Source: Modestobacter italicus
Lineage (GTDB): Bacteria > Actinomycetota > Actinomycetes > Mycobacteriales > Geodermatophilaceae
NCBI RefSeq assembly: GCF_019799965.1
Contig: NZ_JABGCJ010000006.1
Coordinates: 1 to 64,000, forward strand
Direction: 5' to 3'
Length of the DNA stretch: 64,000 nt
A program made the position numbers and the translations under genes. Each line of letters opens with the position of its first letter. Position 1 is the stretch's first letter. A model generated the notes under the pieces. The model had not been told where the DNA came from. It was given only the letters and a program-made list of their open reading frames with translations, and made no database searches. Of this stretch, positions 34,527 to 41,163 are shown in pieces.

Positions 34527-34560
34527 GGGAGGGGCGGGACCACCCGGTCCCGCCCCTCCC
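34527..34560 (+). terminator. 15-bp terminator stem between hsp20 and merR
   Basis: Arms 34527-34541 and 34546-34560 pair perfectly around ACCC. It ends 18 bp before the MerR start, so it should limit read-through. Confidence 0.85.
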
Positions 34561-34578
34561 GTCGTCTCCGGAGGACCC

Positions 34579-34923
34579 ATGAGCACCGACCCGCTGCAGG
34601 CCCTGGACGACCCCGACCACCCGGTGCTCACGATGAGCCAGGCGGCCGACCTGCTCGGCGTGCAGGCCGCCTTCCTGCGCAGCCTGGACTCCTCCGGAGT
34701 GCTGCACCCGCACCGCTCCCCCGGTGGCCACCGCCGCTACTCCCGGCACCAGCTGCAGCTGGCCGCCCGGGTCCGGGTGCTGCTGGACGACGGCCACCTG
34801 CTCAGCTCCGCGCAGGTGATCGTGCAGCTGCAGGACGACCTGGCCGACGCCCGCGCCGAACGGGAGACGGCGGAGCAGGAACGGGACGCCGCCCGCCGGG
34901 AACTGCGCGAGGCCGCCGACTGA
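34579..34923 (+). CDS. MerR family regulator (HspR-like position)
   Basis: A 114-residue regulator with an N-terminal winged helix-turn-helix (MSQAADLLGVQAAFLRSLDS, then SPGGHRRYS) and a C-terminal coiled coil (DLADARAERETAEQERDAA). There are no metal-binding cysteines. Size and placement after hsp20 recall HspR-type repressors of heat-shock genes. ATG 34579 follows CCGGAGGA. Control of hsp20 through the dyad at 33860 is inference. Confidence 0.87.
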   Translation: MSTDPLQALDDPDHPVLTMSQAADLLGVQAAFLRSLDSSGVLHPHRSPGGHRRYSRHQLQLAARVRVLLDDGHLLSSAQVIVQLQDDLADARAERETAEQERDAARRELREAAD

Positions 34924-34931
34924 CCTGCACC

Positions 34932-34937
34932 TAGGGT
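34932..34937 (+). promoter_or_regulatory. -10 hexamer of leaderless GNAT mRNA
   Basis: TAGGGT ends 6 nt before GTG 34944. Confidence 0.6.
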
Positions 34938-34943
34938 CGCGGG

Positions 34944-35447
34944 GTGCCCGAGCTTCTCGTCCCGCGCCTGTCCGTGGCCCCGTCGGCGCGAGAGGCCGCC
35001 CGCGGCACCGACTGGGACGAACACCCCACCTATGCCGGACTCGCCGGCCTGACCGACGCCGAGCTGCCGGGCTGGGTCGAGTCGCTGGTGACCGACAGCC
35101 GCCCGCACGCCTCACGGCCACCCGGCGCGACCCCGGCCACCAACCTGTGGTGGGTCGACGGCGACACCTACCTGGGCCGGGTGCAGGTGCGTCACCACCT
35201 GACCCACGACCTGCGCGAGGCGGGTGGGCACGTGGGCTACCACGTCGTGGCCGCCCACCGCCGGCGCGGTCACGCCACCGCGATGCTGGCGGCCACCCTG
35301 CCGGTCGCCGCCCAGCTGGGCCTGGACTGCGTGCTGGTCACCTGCGACGCGGACAACGCCGGCTCGCGCCGGACGATCGAGGCCAATGGTGGGCTCTTCC
35401 ACGACCAGCGGGGCGTCAAGCTCCGTTACTGGGTCCCGACCGCATGA
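34944..35447 (+). CDS. GNAT family N-acetyltransferase
   Basis: A 167-residue acetyltransferase with the GNAT core: TNLWWVDGDTYLGRVQVRH, then GHVGYHVVAAHRRRGHATAM with the acetyl-CoA loop RRRGHAT, and CDADNAGSRRTIEANGG before the last strand. The pattern is that of GNAT proteins of the RimJ-like type that modify small molecules or protein N-termini; the target is unknown. Start GTG 34944 is fixed by TAGGGT 6 nt upstream. No operon partner. Confidence 0.9.
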   Translation: MPELLVPRLSVAPSAREAARGTDWDEHPTYAGLAGLTDAELPGWVESLVTDSRPHASRPPGATPATNLWWVDGDTYLGRVQVRHHLTHDLREAGGHVGYHVVAAHRRRGHATAMLAATLPVAAQLGLDCVLVTCDADNAGSRRTIEANGGLFHDQRGVKLRYWVPTA

Positions 35448-35522
35448 CCGCCGGCGACACAGCCCACTATCAGGTGCATCACGTTACGTGTCGATCAAGG
35501 CGGGTCGGGGTAACGGAGTGTC

Positions 35523-36035
35523 ATGGCAACAAATGACGCGAACAACCCGACCCATGGCCGCACGCTCGAGCACACCCGTCGGGCGAACACCACGGGCGCT
35601 CACGTGGCCACCGCCGGCGTCGTGGTCTTCCTGATCGCGACCTTCCTGGACTGGGTGTCCACCGAGGGCGCCGACAGCACCTCCGGCTCCGGCTACGAGA
35701 CCGACACCACCATCCCGCTCGTCGCGTTCCTGGGCATCGGCCTGGTCGTCGGCCTGCAGTACGCCGCCACCCGCGCGCGGGGTCGCCAGCACCGCGGCCT
35801 GTCGCTGACCGCCATGGCCGTCGGCATCGCCGCCGTCCTGCTGTCGCTGAGCTACGTCTTCGACGCGCCGGGCGCCTTCGAGCGCGGCGCCGACCTGTCC
35901 ACCGAGATCGGCGCCTGGATCGGGCTGCTCGGCGGCATCGTCTGGTCCGTCGGCGCCGGCCTGCTGGCCAAGGAGCCCGAGGGCGACGACGACTGGAACG
36001 ACACCACGACCACCGAGGCGCGCCGCACTCGCTGA
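35523..36035 (+). CDS. Four-helix membrane protein of unknown function
   Basis: A 170-residue protein not recognised as a named family. Four hydrophobic segments lie at about residues 28-44, 65-83, 95-113 and 130-148. Between the first two is a short acidic, Ser-rich loop (STEGADSTSGSGYETD). The N-terminus is hydrophilic (ATNDANNPTHGRTLEHTRR), and the C-terminus is acidic with a Thr run. ATG 35523 has no close Shine-Dalgarno except GGAG 8 nt upstream. It stands alone between the GNAT gene and a terminator. Real by codon bias and length; function unknown. Confidence 0.78.
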   Translation: MATNDANNPTHGRTLEHTRRANTTGAHVATAGVVVFLIATFLDWVSTEGADSTSGSGYETDTTIPLVAFLGIGLVVGLQYAATRARGRQHRGLSLTAMAVGIAAVLLSLSYVFDAPGAFERGADLSTEIGAWIGLLGGIVWSVGAGLLAKEPEGDDDWNDTTTTEARRTR

Positions 36036-36066
36036 TCACCGGCGTGGCCCGACCGGCCGCGCGCAC

Positions 36067-36120
36067 CGCCGAACGGGCACCCGACCGCAGCCACGCCTGC
36101 GGACGGGTGCCCGTTCGGCG
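36067..36120. terminator. Bidirectional terminator with 17-bp outer stem
   Basis: Arms 36067-36083 and 36104-36120 pair perfectly, with an inner CCGCAG/CTGCGG stem. It ends 3 bp before the convergent oxidoreductase stop. Confidence 0.85.
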
Positions 36121-36123
36121 TCC

Positions 36124-37062
36124 TCAGGGCTCGAGCACCAGCTTGCGGTGGGCGGAGGCGACCTGCCGCTGCCAGACCGCGGCCACCTCGGCCAGTGGCG
36201 CCCGCTCGACCTCCACGGTGATCCGCCCGTCGGCGGCGTGCCCGGTGAGCTCGGCCCAGCCCCTGGCCACGATGTCGCCCGGTACGTGCCGGGTGGTGTA
36301 GCCGAGCAGGTCGACCATCGCCTCCCGGAAGCCGCCGGCCACCAGCTCCGCCGCCGGGCCCGCCGAGTGCCCGATCTGCACGTGCCGCATGCCCCGCCGG
36401 GCCGCCCCCATCGCCGCGAGCGCCGGAACGCCCCAGACCGGGTCGATGGTCACGTCGATGCCGCCGCCGGCCGCGTCGCGGATCCGCCCGGTCAGGTCGG
36501 CGACCGGCTCCTCCCCGGACAGCTGCACGGTCGCGTCGGCACCGAGGTCGGTCAGTCGCCGCAGCGCGTCGGCGTCCCGGGCCGCGGCGACCACCCGGCC
36601 GGCGCCGAGCACCTTCGCCGCCTGGACGGCGATCGTGCCGAGCACCCCGCTGGCCCCCAGCACGAGCACCGTCTCCCCTGGCTGCAGCCGGGCCCGCCAC
36701 TGCAGCGGCAGCCAGGCCGCCAGGCCGGCGATCCCGCAGGCCACCGCCAGCCCGTCGTCGAGCCCCTCGGGCACGTCGAACAGCGAGCCGGCCGGCACCA
36801 GCGTGCGCTGCGCCATCGAGCCGAAGGGGGCGACGCAGCCGTTGAAGTACACCCGCCGGCCCTCGACGGTGCCGACGCCCTCGCGCCCGGCGACCGACGG
36901 GAACGGCGGCTTGGTCACGAACGCCCCAGCCGCGGTGGCGACGTCCACCGGGTTGACCCCGGCCACCCGCACGTCGACCAGCACCTGCCCGTCCGCCGGG
37001 ACCGGCTCGTCGAAGGAGGCGAAGGCGGGGGTGCCGGGCTCGGTGAGCACTGCTGCGTCCAT
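36124..37062 (-). CDS. Quinone-oxidoreductase-like MDR family protein
   Basis: A 312-residue NADPH-dependent medium-chain reductase. It has the GroES-like N-domain (VAGVNPVDVATAAGAF), the Rossmann loop LGASGVLGTIAVQAAKVLGA (about residues 137-156) and a substrate-domain end. Zinc-binding cysteines of alcohol dehydrogenases are missing, so it is of the zinc-free quinone-oxidoreductase type. ATG 37062 has TAGCGT 6 nt upstream. Substrate unknown. Confidence 0.88.
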   Translation of the reverse strand: MDAAVLTEPGTPAFASFDEPVPADGQVLVDVRVAGVNPVDVATAAGAFVTKPPFPSVAGREGVGTVEGRRVYFNGCVAPFGSMAQRTLVPAGSLFDVPEGLDDGLAVACGIAGLAAWLPLQWRARLQPGETVLVLGASGVLGTIAVQAAKVLGAGRVVAAARDADALRRLTDLGADATVQLSGEEPVADLTGRIRDAAGGGIDVTIDPVWGVPALAAMGAARRGMRHVQIGHSAGPAAELVAGGFREAMVDLLGYTTRHVPGDIVARGWAELTGHAADGRITVEVERAPLAEVAAVWQRQVASAHRKLVLEP

Positions 37063-37068
37063 GGCCCG

Positions 37069-37074
37069 ACGCTA
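37069..37074 (-). promoter_or_regulatory. -10 hexamer of leaderless oxidoreductase mRNA
   Basis: TAGCGT (minus strand) ends 6 nt before ATG 37062. Confidence 0.6.
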
Positions 37075-37109
37075 GAGGTCGCCGACGACCACGGCTCCCT
37101 GGGTGACCC

Positions 37110-38051
37110 CTAGACCAGGGCGGGGAGCAGCAGCAGCACCGTCGGCACCAGCAGGAGGGCGACCGCGCAGGCCAGCGCCGTCCACCTCGCCCGGGCCGGC
37201 AGCGGGTCGGCCGGGGCGAGCAGCCGCCGCACCCGGACGGCGACCGGCCCGCCGCTGACCGCCAGGGCACCCTCGGGCACCTGACCGCCCGACCCGCCGG
37301 CTGCGGCGACGATCGCCGCGGCCAGGGTGCGCCGCGGGTCCGGGCCGGCGAGCGAGGTCAGCGCGACGTCGTCGGCCCGCATCTCCACCAGGTCACGGAC
37401 GGCGTCGTGCGCGCGGTCGGCCGCCGGCAGCACCGGCAGCGCCGCCCGCCAGGCCACGAACGGCAGCAGCAGCAGGTGGTGGTGCTCGCGCAGATGGGCC
37501 CGCTCGTGCGCGACGACGGCGTCCAGCTGGGCCTCGTCGAGCTCGGCGACCATCCCGGAGGAGAGCACCAGCAGCGGGCGGGCGCCGGGGATGCAGAAGG
37601 CGACCGGAGCGGGGTGGTCCAGCAGCAGCGTCTCGTCCTCGACCGGCGCCGCCGCGCCGGGCCGGACGACGAGCTCGAGCAGCTCCCGGTGCCGCCTGCG
37701 GGTGCGGGCGGTGCGGACGCCGGAGAGCAGCAGGACGCCCAGCAGTTCCAGGGCCAGCACCGCGGCGAGGGTCTGGGCGACCCAGTGGTCGCCGCGGACC
37801 ACTTCCTGGGCCGGCTGCCGGGTGACCCAGTGCCACCACGCCTCGGGCAGCGAGTGCCCCCAGGAGCTGAGCCCGTGCACCAGCAGCGCGCCGATGATCG
37901 ACAGACCACCGGCCAGCCCTATCGCCTGCCAGCAGACCAGCGCGGCCAGCGGGTCACGTCGCGGCCAGCGGGCGCGGGCGAGCGCCGCCGGCACCGGCCA
38001 GGCCAGCAGCGCGGCCAGCACGCCCAGGGCGAGCGCGGTCGCGGGGAGCAC
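37110..38051 (-). CDS. M56 family membrane metallopeptidase (BlaR1/MecR1-like protease domain)
   Basis: A 313-residue membrane protease with helices at the N-terminus (LALGVLAALLAWPVPAALA) and in the middle, and the zinc motif HERAH (in AVVAHERAHLREHHHL). One more helix is at the C-terminus. It lacks the extracellular penicillin-sensor domain of BlaR1/MecR1, so the inducing signal is unknown. It starts 2 bp after the blaI stop (GTG 38051). Probably it cleaves or inactivates the BlaI repressor, by analogy with the family. Confidence 0.9.
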   Translation of the reverse strand: MLPATALALGVLAALLAWPVPAALARARWPRRDPLAALVCWQAIGLAGGLSIIGALLVHGLSSWGHSLPEAWWHWVTRQPAQEVVRGDHWVAQTLAAVLALELLGVLLLSGVRTARTRRRHRELLELVVRPGAAAPVEDETLLLDHPAPVAFCIPGARPLLVLSSGMVAELDEAQLDAVVAHERAHLREHHHLLLLPFVAWRAALPVLPAADRAHDAVRDLVEMRADDVALTSLAGPDPRRTLAAAIVAAAGGSGGQVPEGALAVSGGPVAVRVRRLLAPADPLPARARWTALACAVALLLVPTVLLLLPALV

Positions 38052-38053
38052 GG

Positions 38054-38419
38054 TCAGGCCGGTGCCGCGTCGTTCCCGGCGCCGGCGAGCAGCTCGCGCA
38101 GCATCCGCATCTCGTCGTCCCCGACGCTGCCGACGAAGCGGGCCAGCGCCGCCTGCCGGTCACCGGCCTGGCCGAGCACCTCGTGCATCAGGTCGGCGAC
38201 GTGGTCCTCCCGGGTGCCCAGCGCCCGGAACTGCCGCGGCCGGGAGTCGTCGTGGTCGACGAAGCCCTTCTGCTCCAGCCGGGTGAGCACGGTGTGCACG
38301 GTGGTCAGCGCGAGCCCCCGGTCGGTGAGGTCGTCGCGCAGCCGCGTCGCGGTCAGCGGTGCGCCGACGGCCCACAGGTGCTCGAGCACGGTGCGCTCCA
38401 GCTCTCCCAGGGTGTTCAT
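38054..38419 (-). CDS. BlaI/MecI/CopY family transcriptional repressor
   Basis: A 121-residue winged-helix repressor: LGELERTVLEHLWAVGAPLT, VHTVLTRLEQKGFVDH as the recognition helix region, and a C-terminal dimer helix (GDRQAALARFVGSVGDDEMR). ATG 38419 sits behind AGGAGGA. Two CTAC/GTAG dyads (38454-38494) lie upstream, between this gene and divergent cydA. In M. tuberculosis a BlaI/M56 pair controls genes beyond beta-lactamase, so respiratory control here is plausible, though inferred. Confidence 0.93.
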   Translation of the reverse strand: MNTLGELERTVLEHLWAVGAPLTATRLRDDLTDRGLALTTVHTVLTRLEQKGFVDHDDSRPRQFRALGTREDHVADLMHEVLGQAGDRQAALARFVGSVGDDEMRMLRELLAGAGNDAAPA

Positions 38420-38453
38420 GGGTCCTCCTGTCGGGCAGCTCACACGGCGCGTC

Positions 38454-38494
38454 TTCTACACCGCGTAGAAATAAGTGTTCTACCTGGCGTAGAA
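38454..38494. promoter_or_regulatory. Paired BlaI-type operators between blaI and cydA
   Basis: Two dyads, TTCTAC-ACCGC-GTAGAA (38454-38470) and TTCTAC-CTGGC-GTAGAA (38478-38494), are 24 bp apart centre to centre. They lie 35 bp before blaI and 40 bp before cydA. Identical arms with different centres argue for a protein-binding pair. Confidence 0.85.
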
Positions 38495-38534
38495 AGAACT
38501 CGTCGATCGTACGTCAGCAACTGGAGGAACCCCG

Positions 38535-40118
38535 GTGGACGTGTTGGACATCGCCCGGTGGCAGTTCGGGATCACCACCGTCTACCACTTCCTGATGGTC
38601 CCGCTGACCATCGGGCTGGGGATCCTGGTGGCGGTCATGCACACCATGTGGGTGCGCACCGACAAGCCCGAGTGGCTGCGGATGACCCGCTTCTGGGGCC
38701 GGGTCTACCTGATCAACTTCGTCCTGGGCGTGGCCACCGGCCTCGTGCAGGAGTTCCAGTTCGGGCTGGCCTGGAGCGAGTACAGCCGCTTCGTCGGCGA
38801 CGTCTTCGGCTCGCTGCTGGCGCTGGAGGCGCTGCTCGCCTTCTTCCTGGAGTCGACCTTCCTCGGCCTGTGGATCTTCGGCTGGGGCCGGATCCCGAAG
38901 AAGGTGCACCTGGCCACGCTGTGGGCCGCGGTGATCGGCTCGATCGTCAGCGCGTACTTCATCATCGCGGCCAACTCCTGGATGCAGCACCCGGTCGGCG
39001 TGGTCACCGACGACGCCACGGGCCGCCCGGTGCAGGTCGACTTCTTCGCCGTGCTGACCAACAACACCGCACTGGCCGCCTTCAGCCACACCATCGTCGC
39101 CGCGCTCATGGTCGCCGGCGCCGCCCTGGTCGGCATCGGCCTGTGGCACCTGCGGAAGGGGGCGCTGGCCGGCGCCCCGACCACCGACCCGGACCACCAC
39201 GTGTGGCGGCGTTCGGTGCGCCTCGGTGGCTGGGTCTCCGTCGCGGCCTTCCTGCTGACCGCGGTCACCGGCGACTACCAGGCCAAGCTGATGTACGAGC
39301 AGCAGCCGCTCAAGATGTCCTCGGCCGAGGCGCTGTGCACCACCGAGGCGCCCGCGCCCTTCTCGGTCTTCGCCTTCGGCAAGCTCGGCTCCAACGAGTG
39401 CGACGACGTCCACTCCTGGACCGTCCCCTACCTGCTCTCCTACCTGGCGCACGGTGACTTCTCCACCGCCGTCCCGGGGGTGAACGAGCTGCAGGAGGAG
39501 TACTCGGCCGCCTACGGCGCCACCTACCCCGACGACCCGTCCTTCGGCGACAAGGCCGGCGAGCCGATCGACTACACCCCGCTGCTGGCGGTCACGTACT
39601 GGAACTTCCGGCTGATGATCGGCATGGGCATGCTCTCGGCGGCCGTGGGCGGCTACGCGCTCTGGTCGACCCGCAGGGGACGGGTGCCGACCAACCCGAT
39701 CGCGGTGTACGGCTCGGTGCTGGCCATCGGCGCCCCGTTCGTGGCCAACGCCGCGGGCTGGATCTTCACCGAGATGGGCCGGCAGCCCTTCGTCGTCTAC
39801 CCGAACCCCGACGTCCCGCGCGAGGACCAGGTCTACTTCTTCACCGCCCAGGCCGTCTCCCCCGGCGTGACCGCCACCGAGGTGTGGACGTCGCTGATCG
39901 GCCTGACCCTCGTCTACGGCGCGCTGGCCGTGGTGGAGCTGTGGCTGCTCACCCGCTTCGTCCGCCGCGGGGTGACCACGAGCGACGGCGCCCCCACGCC
40001 GGGGCACACCCCCGAGGGCTCGCCGGACGACGACGTCAGCGGCGGCGCCGACGTCACCCCGGGCAGCGCCAGCACCCGGCGCGAGTCCGACGACGACGTC
40101 CTGTCCTTCGCGTACTGA
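38535..40118 (+). CDS. cydA: Cytochrome bd oxidase subunit I
   Basis: A 527-residue quinol oxidase subunit with about nine helices. It carries heme-binding His18 (TTVYHFLMVPLTIG), GREFW-like TRFWGRVYLINF, and the Q-loop beginning GDYQAKLMYEQQPLKMSSAE. The Met axial-ligand region is NFRLMIGMGML. The Q-loop is of the long type with extra sequence (about residues 265-330). GTG 38535 follows GGAGG. It is the first gene of cydAB-cydDC, with the paired dyads in its promoter. Used for respiration at low oxygen or under stress. Confidence 0.97.
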   Translation: MDVLDIARWQFGITTVYHFLMVPLTIGLGILVAVMHTMWVRTDKPEWLRMTRFWGRVYLINFVLGVATGLVQEFQFGLAWSEYSRFVGDVFGSLLALEALLAFFLESTFLGLWIFGWGRIPKKVHLATLWAAVIGSIVSAYFIIAANSWMQHPVGVVTDDATGRPVQVDFFAVLTNNTALAAFSHTIVAALMVAGAALVGIGLWHLRKGALAGAPTTDPDHHVWRRSVRLGGWVSVAAFLLTAVTGDYQAKLMYEQQPLKMSSAEALCTTEAPAPFSVFAFGKLGSNECDDVHSWTVPYLLSYLAHGDFSTAVPGVNELQEEYSAAYGATYPDDPSFGDKAGEPIDYTPLLAVTYWNFRLMIGMGMLSAAVGGYALWSTRRGRVPTNPIAVYGSVLAIGAPFVANAAGWIFTEMGRQPFVVYPNPDVPREDQVYFFTAQAVSPGVTATEVWTSLIGLTLVYGALAVVELWLLTRFVRRGVTTSDGAPTPGHTPEGSPDDDVSGGADVTPGSASTRRESDDDVLSFAY

Positions 40119-40143
40119 CCCCGACTGATCGAGAAGAGCTGAC

Positions 40144-41163
40144 ATGGACCTGCAGACGCTCTGGTTCGCCGCGGTCGCGGTGCTCTGGACCGGCTTCCTG
40201 CTGCTGGAGGGCTTCGACTTCGGGGTCGCCGCGCTGATCCCGGTGATCGGCCGCAAGCCCGCCGACCGGCACCTGATGCTGCGCAGCATCGGCCCGCTCT
40301 GGGACGGCAACGAGGTCTGGCTGATCACCGCGGCCGGCGCGGTCTTCGCCGCCTTCCCCGGCTGGTACGCCACCTGGCTGCCGGTGCTCTACCTGCCCTT
40401 CGTGCTGGTGCTGTTCGGGCTGATCATCCGGGCGGTGGCCTTCGAGTGGCGGCACTCGCACCACACCGCGCAGTGGGACAGCACCTGGACCCACGTGATC
40501 ACCGCCGGCTCGCTGATCGCCGCCCTCGGCGTCGGTGCCGCCCTCGGTGGCACCACGCTGGGCCTGCCGATCGACGGCGACGGCATCCGGGTGGGCGGCG
40601 CCTTCGCCGGGGTCACCTGGTCGGCGCTGCTCGGCGGGGTCGCCCTGCTGGCCTGGTCGACGGTGCACGGCGCGGTGTTCCTGGCACTGAAGACCGACGG
40701 CCCGGTGCGGCTGGCCGCCCGCCGGTTCGCCGTCCGCTGGTCGCCGGTGGCCGCGCTGCCGCTGCTGGCCTGGGCCGGACTGGTGCACCTGCGGTCGGGC
40801 ACGTTCGTCACCGGCGCGCTGTGGCTGGTCGCCGCGCTGGCGGTGCTGGTCGCCTGGACCCGGATCAGGGTCGACCGCGAGGGCCAGGCCTTCAGCGCCT
40901 GGGCGGTGGTCATGCTGGCCTCGGCCGCGACGATCTTCGGCGCCGTGTACCCGGTGGTCGTCGTCTCCTCGATCGACCCGGCGTTCTCCGTCACCATCGC
41001 CGAGGCCTCGGTCAGCGACTACACGCTGACGATCATGACCTGGGCGGCCGGGTTCGGGCTGCCGGTGGTGCTGGGCTACCAGGCCTGGACCTACTGGGTG
41101 TTCCGCAAGCGGCTCACCGCCGACCCGGGGACCCCGCACGCCCAGGAGCCGGTGCACGCATGA
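40144..41163 (+). CDS. cydB: Cytochrome bd oxidase subunit II
   Basis: A 339-residue subunit II with about eight helices: LLLEGFDFGVAALIPVIG near the N-terminus and the conserved GPLWDGNEVWLITAAGAVFAAFP, abridged here to the essential GNEVW. A C-terminal YWVFRKRL helix end follows. It starts 25 bp after cydA, and its stop overlaps the cydDC start (ATGA). It pairs with CydA in the membrane oxidase. Confidence 0.97.
   Translation: MDLQTLWFAAVAVLWTGFLLLEGFDFGVAALIPVIGRKPADRHLMLRSIGPLWDGNEVWLITAAGAVFAAFPGWYATWLPVLYLPFVLVLFGLIIRAVAFEWRHSHHTAQWDSTWTHVITAGSLIAALGVGAALGGTTLGLPIDGDGIRVGGAFAGVTWSALLGGVALLAWSTVHGAVFLALKTDGPVRLAARRFAVRWSPVAALPLLAWAGLVHLRSGTFVTGALWLVAALAVLVAWTRIRVDREGQAFSAWAVVMLASAATIFGAVYPVVVVSSIDPAFSVTIAEASVSDYTLTIMTWAAGFGLPVVLGYQAWTYWVFRKRLTADPGTPHAQEPVHA

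Noticed and set aside
37110-38419. Beta-lactam resistance operon
   Set aside because: The M56 protein lacks the penicillin-sensor domain and no beta-lactamase gene is near; the divergent partner is cytochrome bd.
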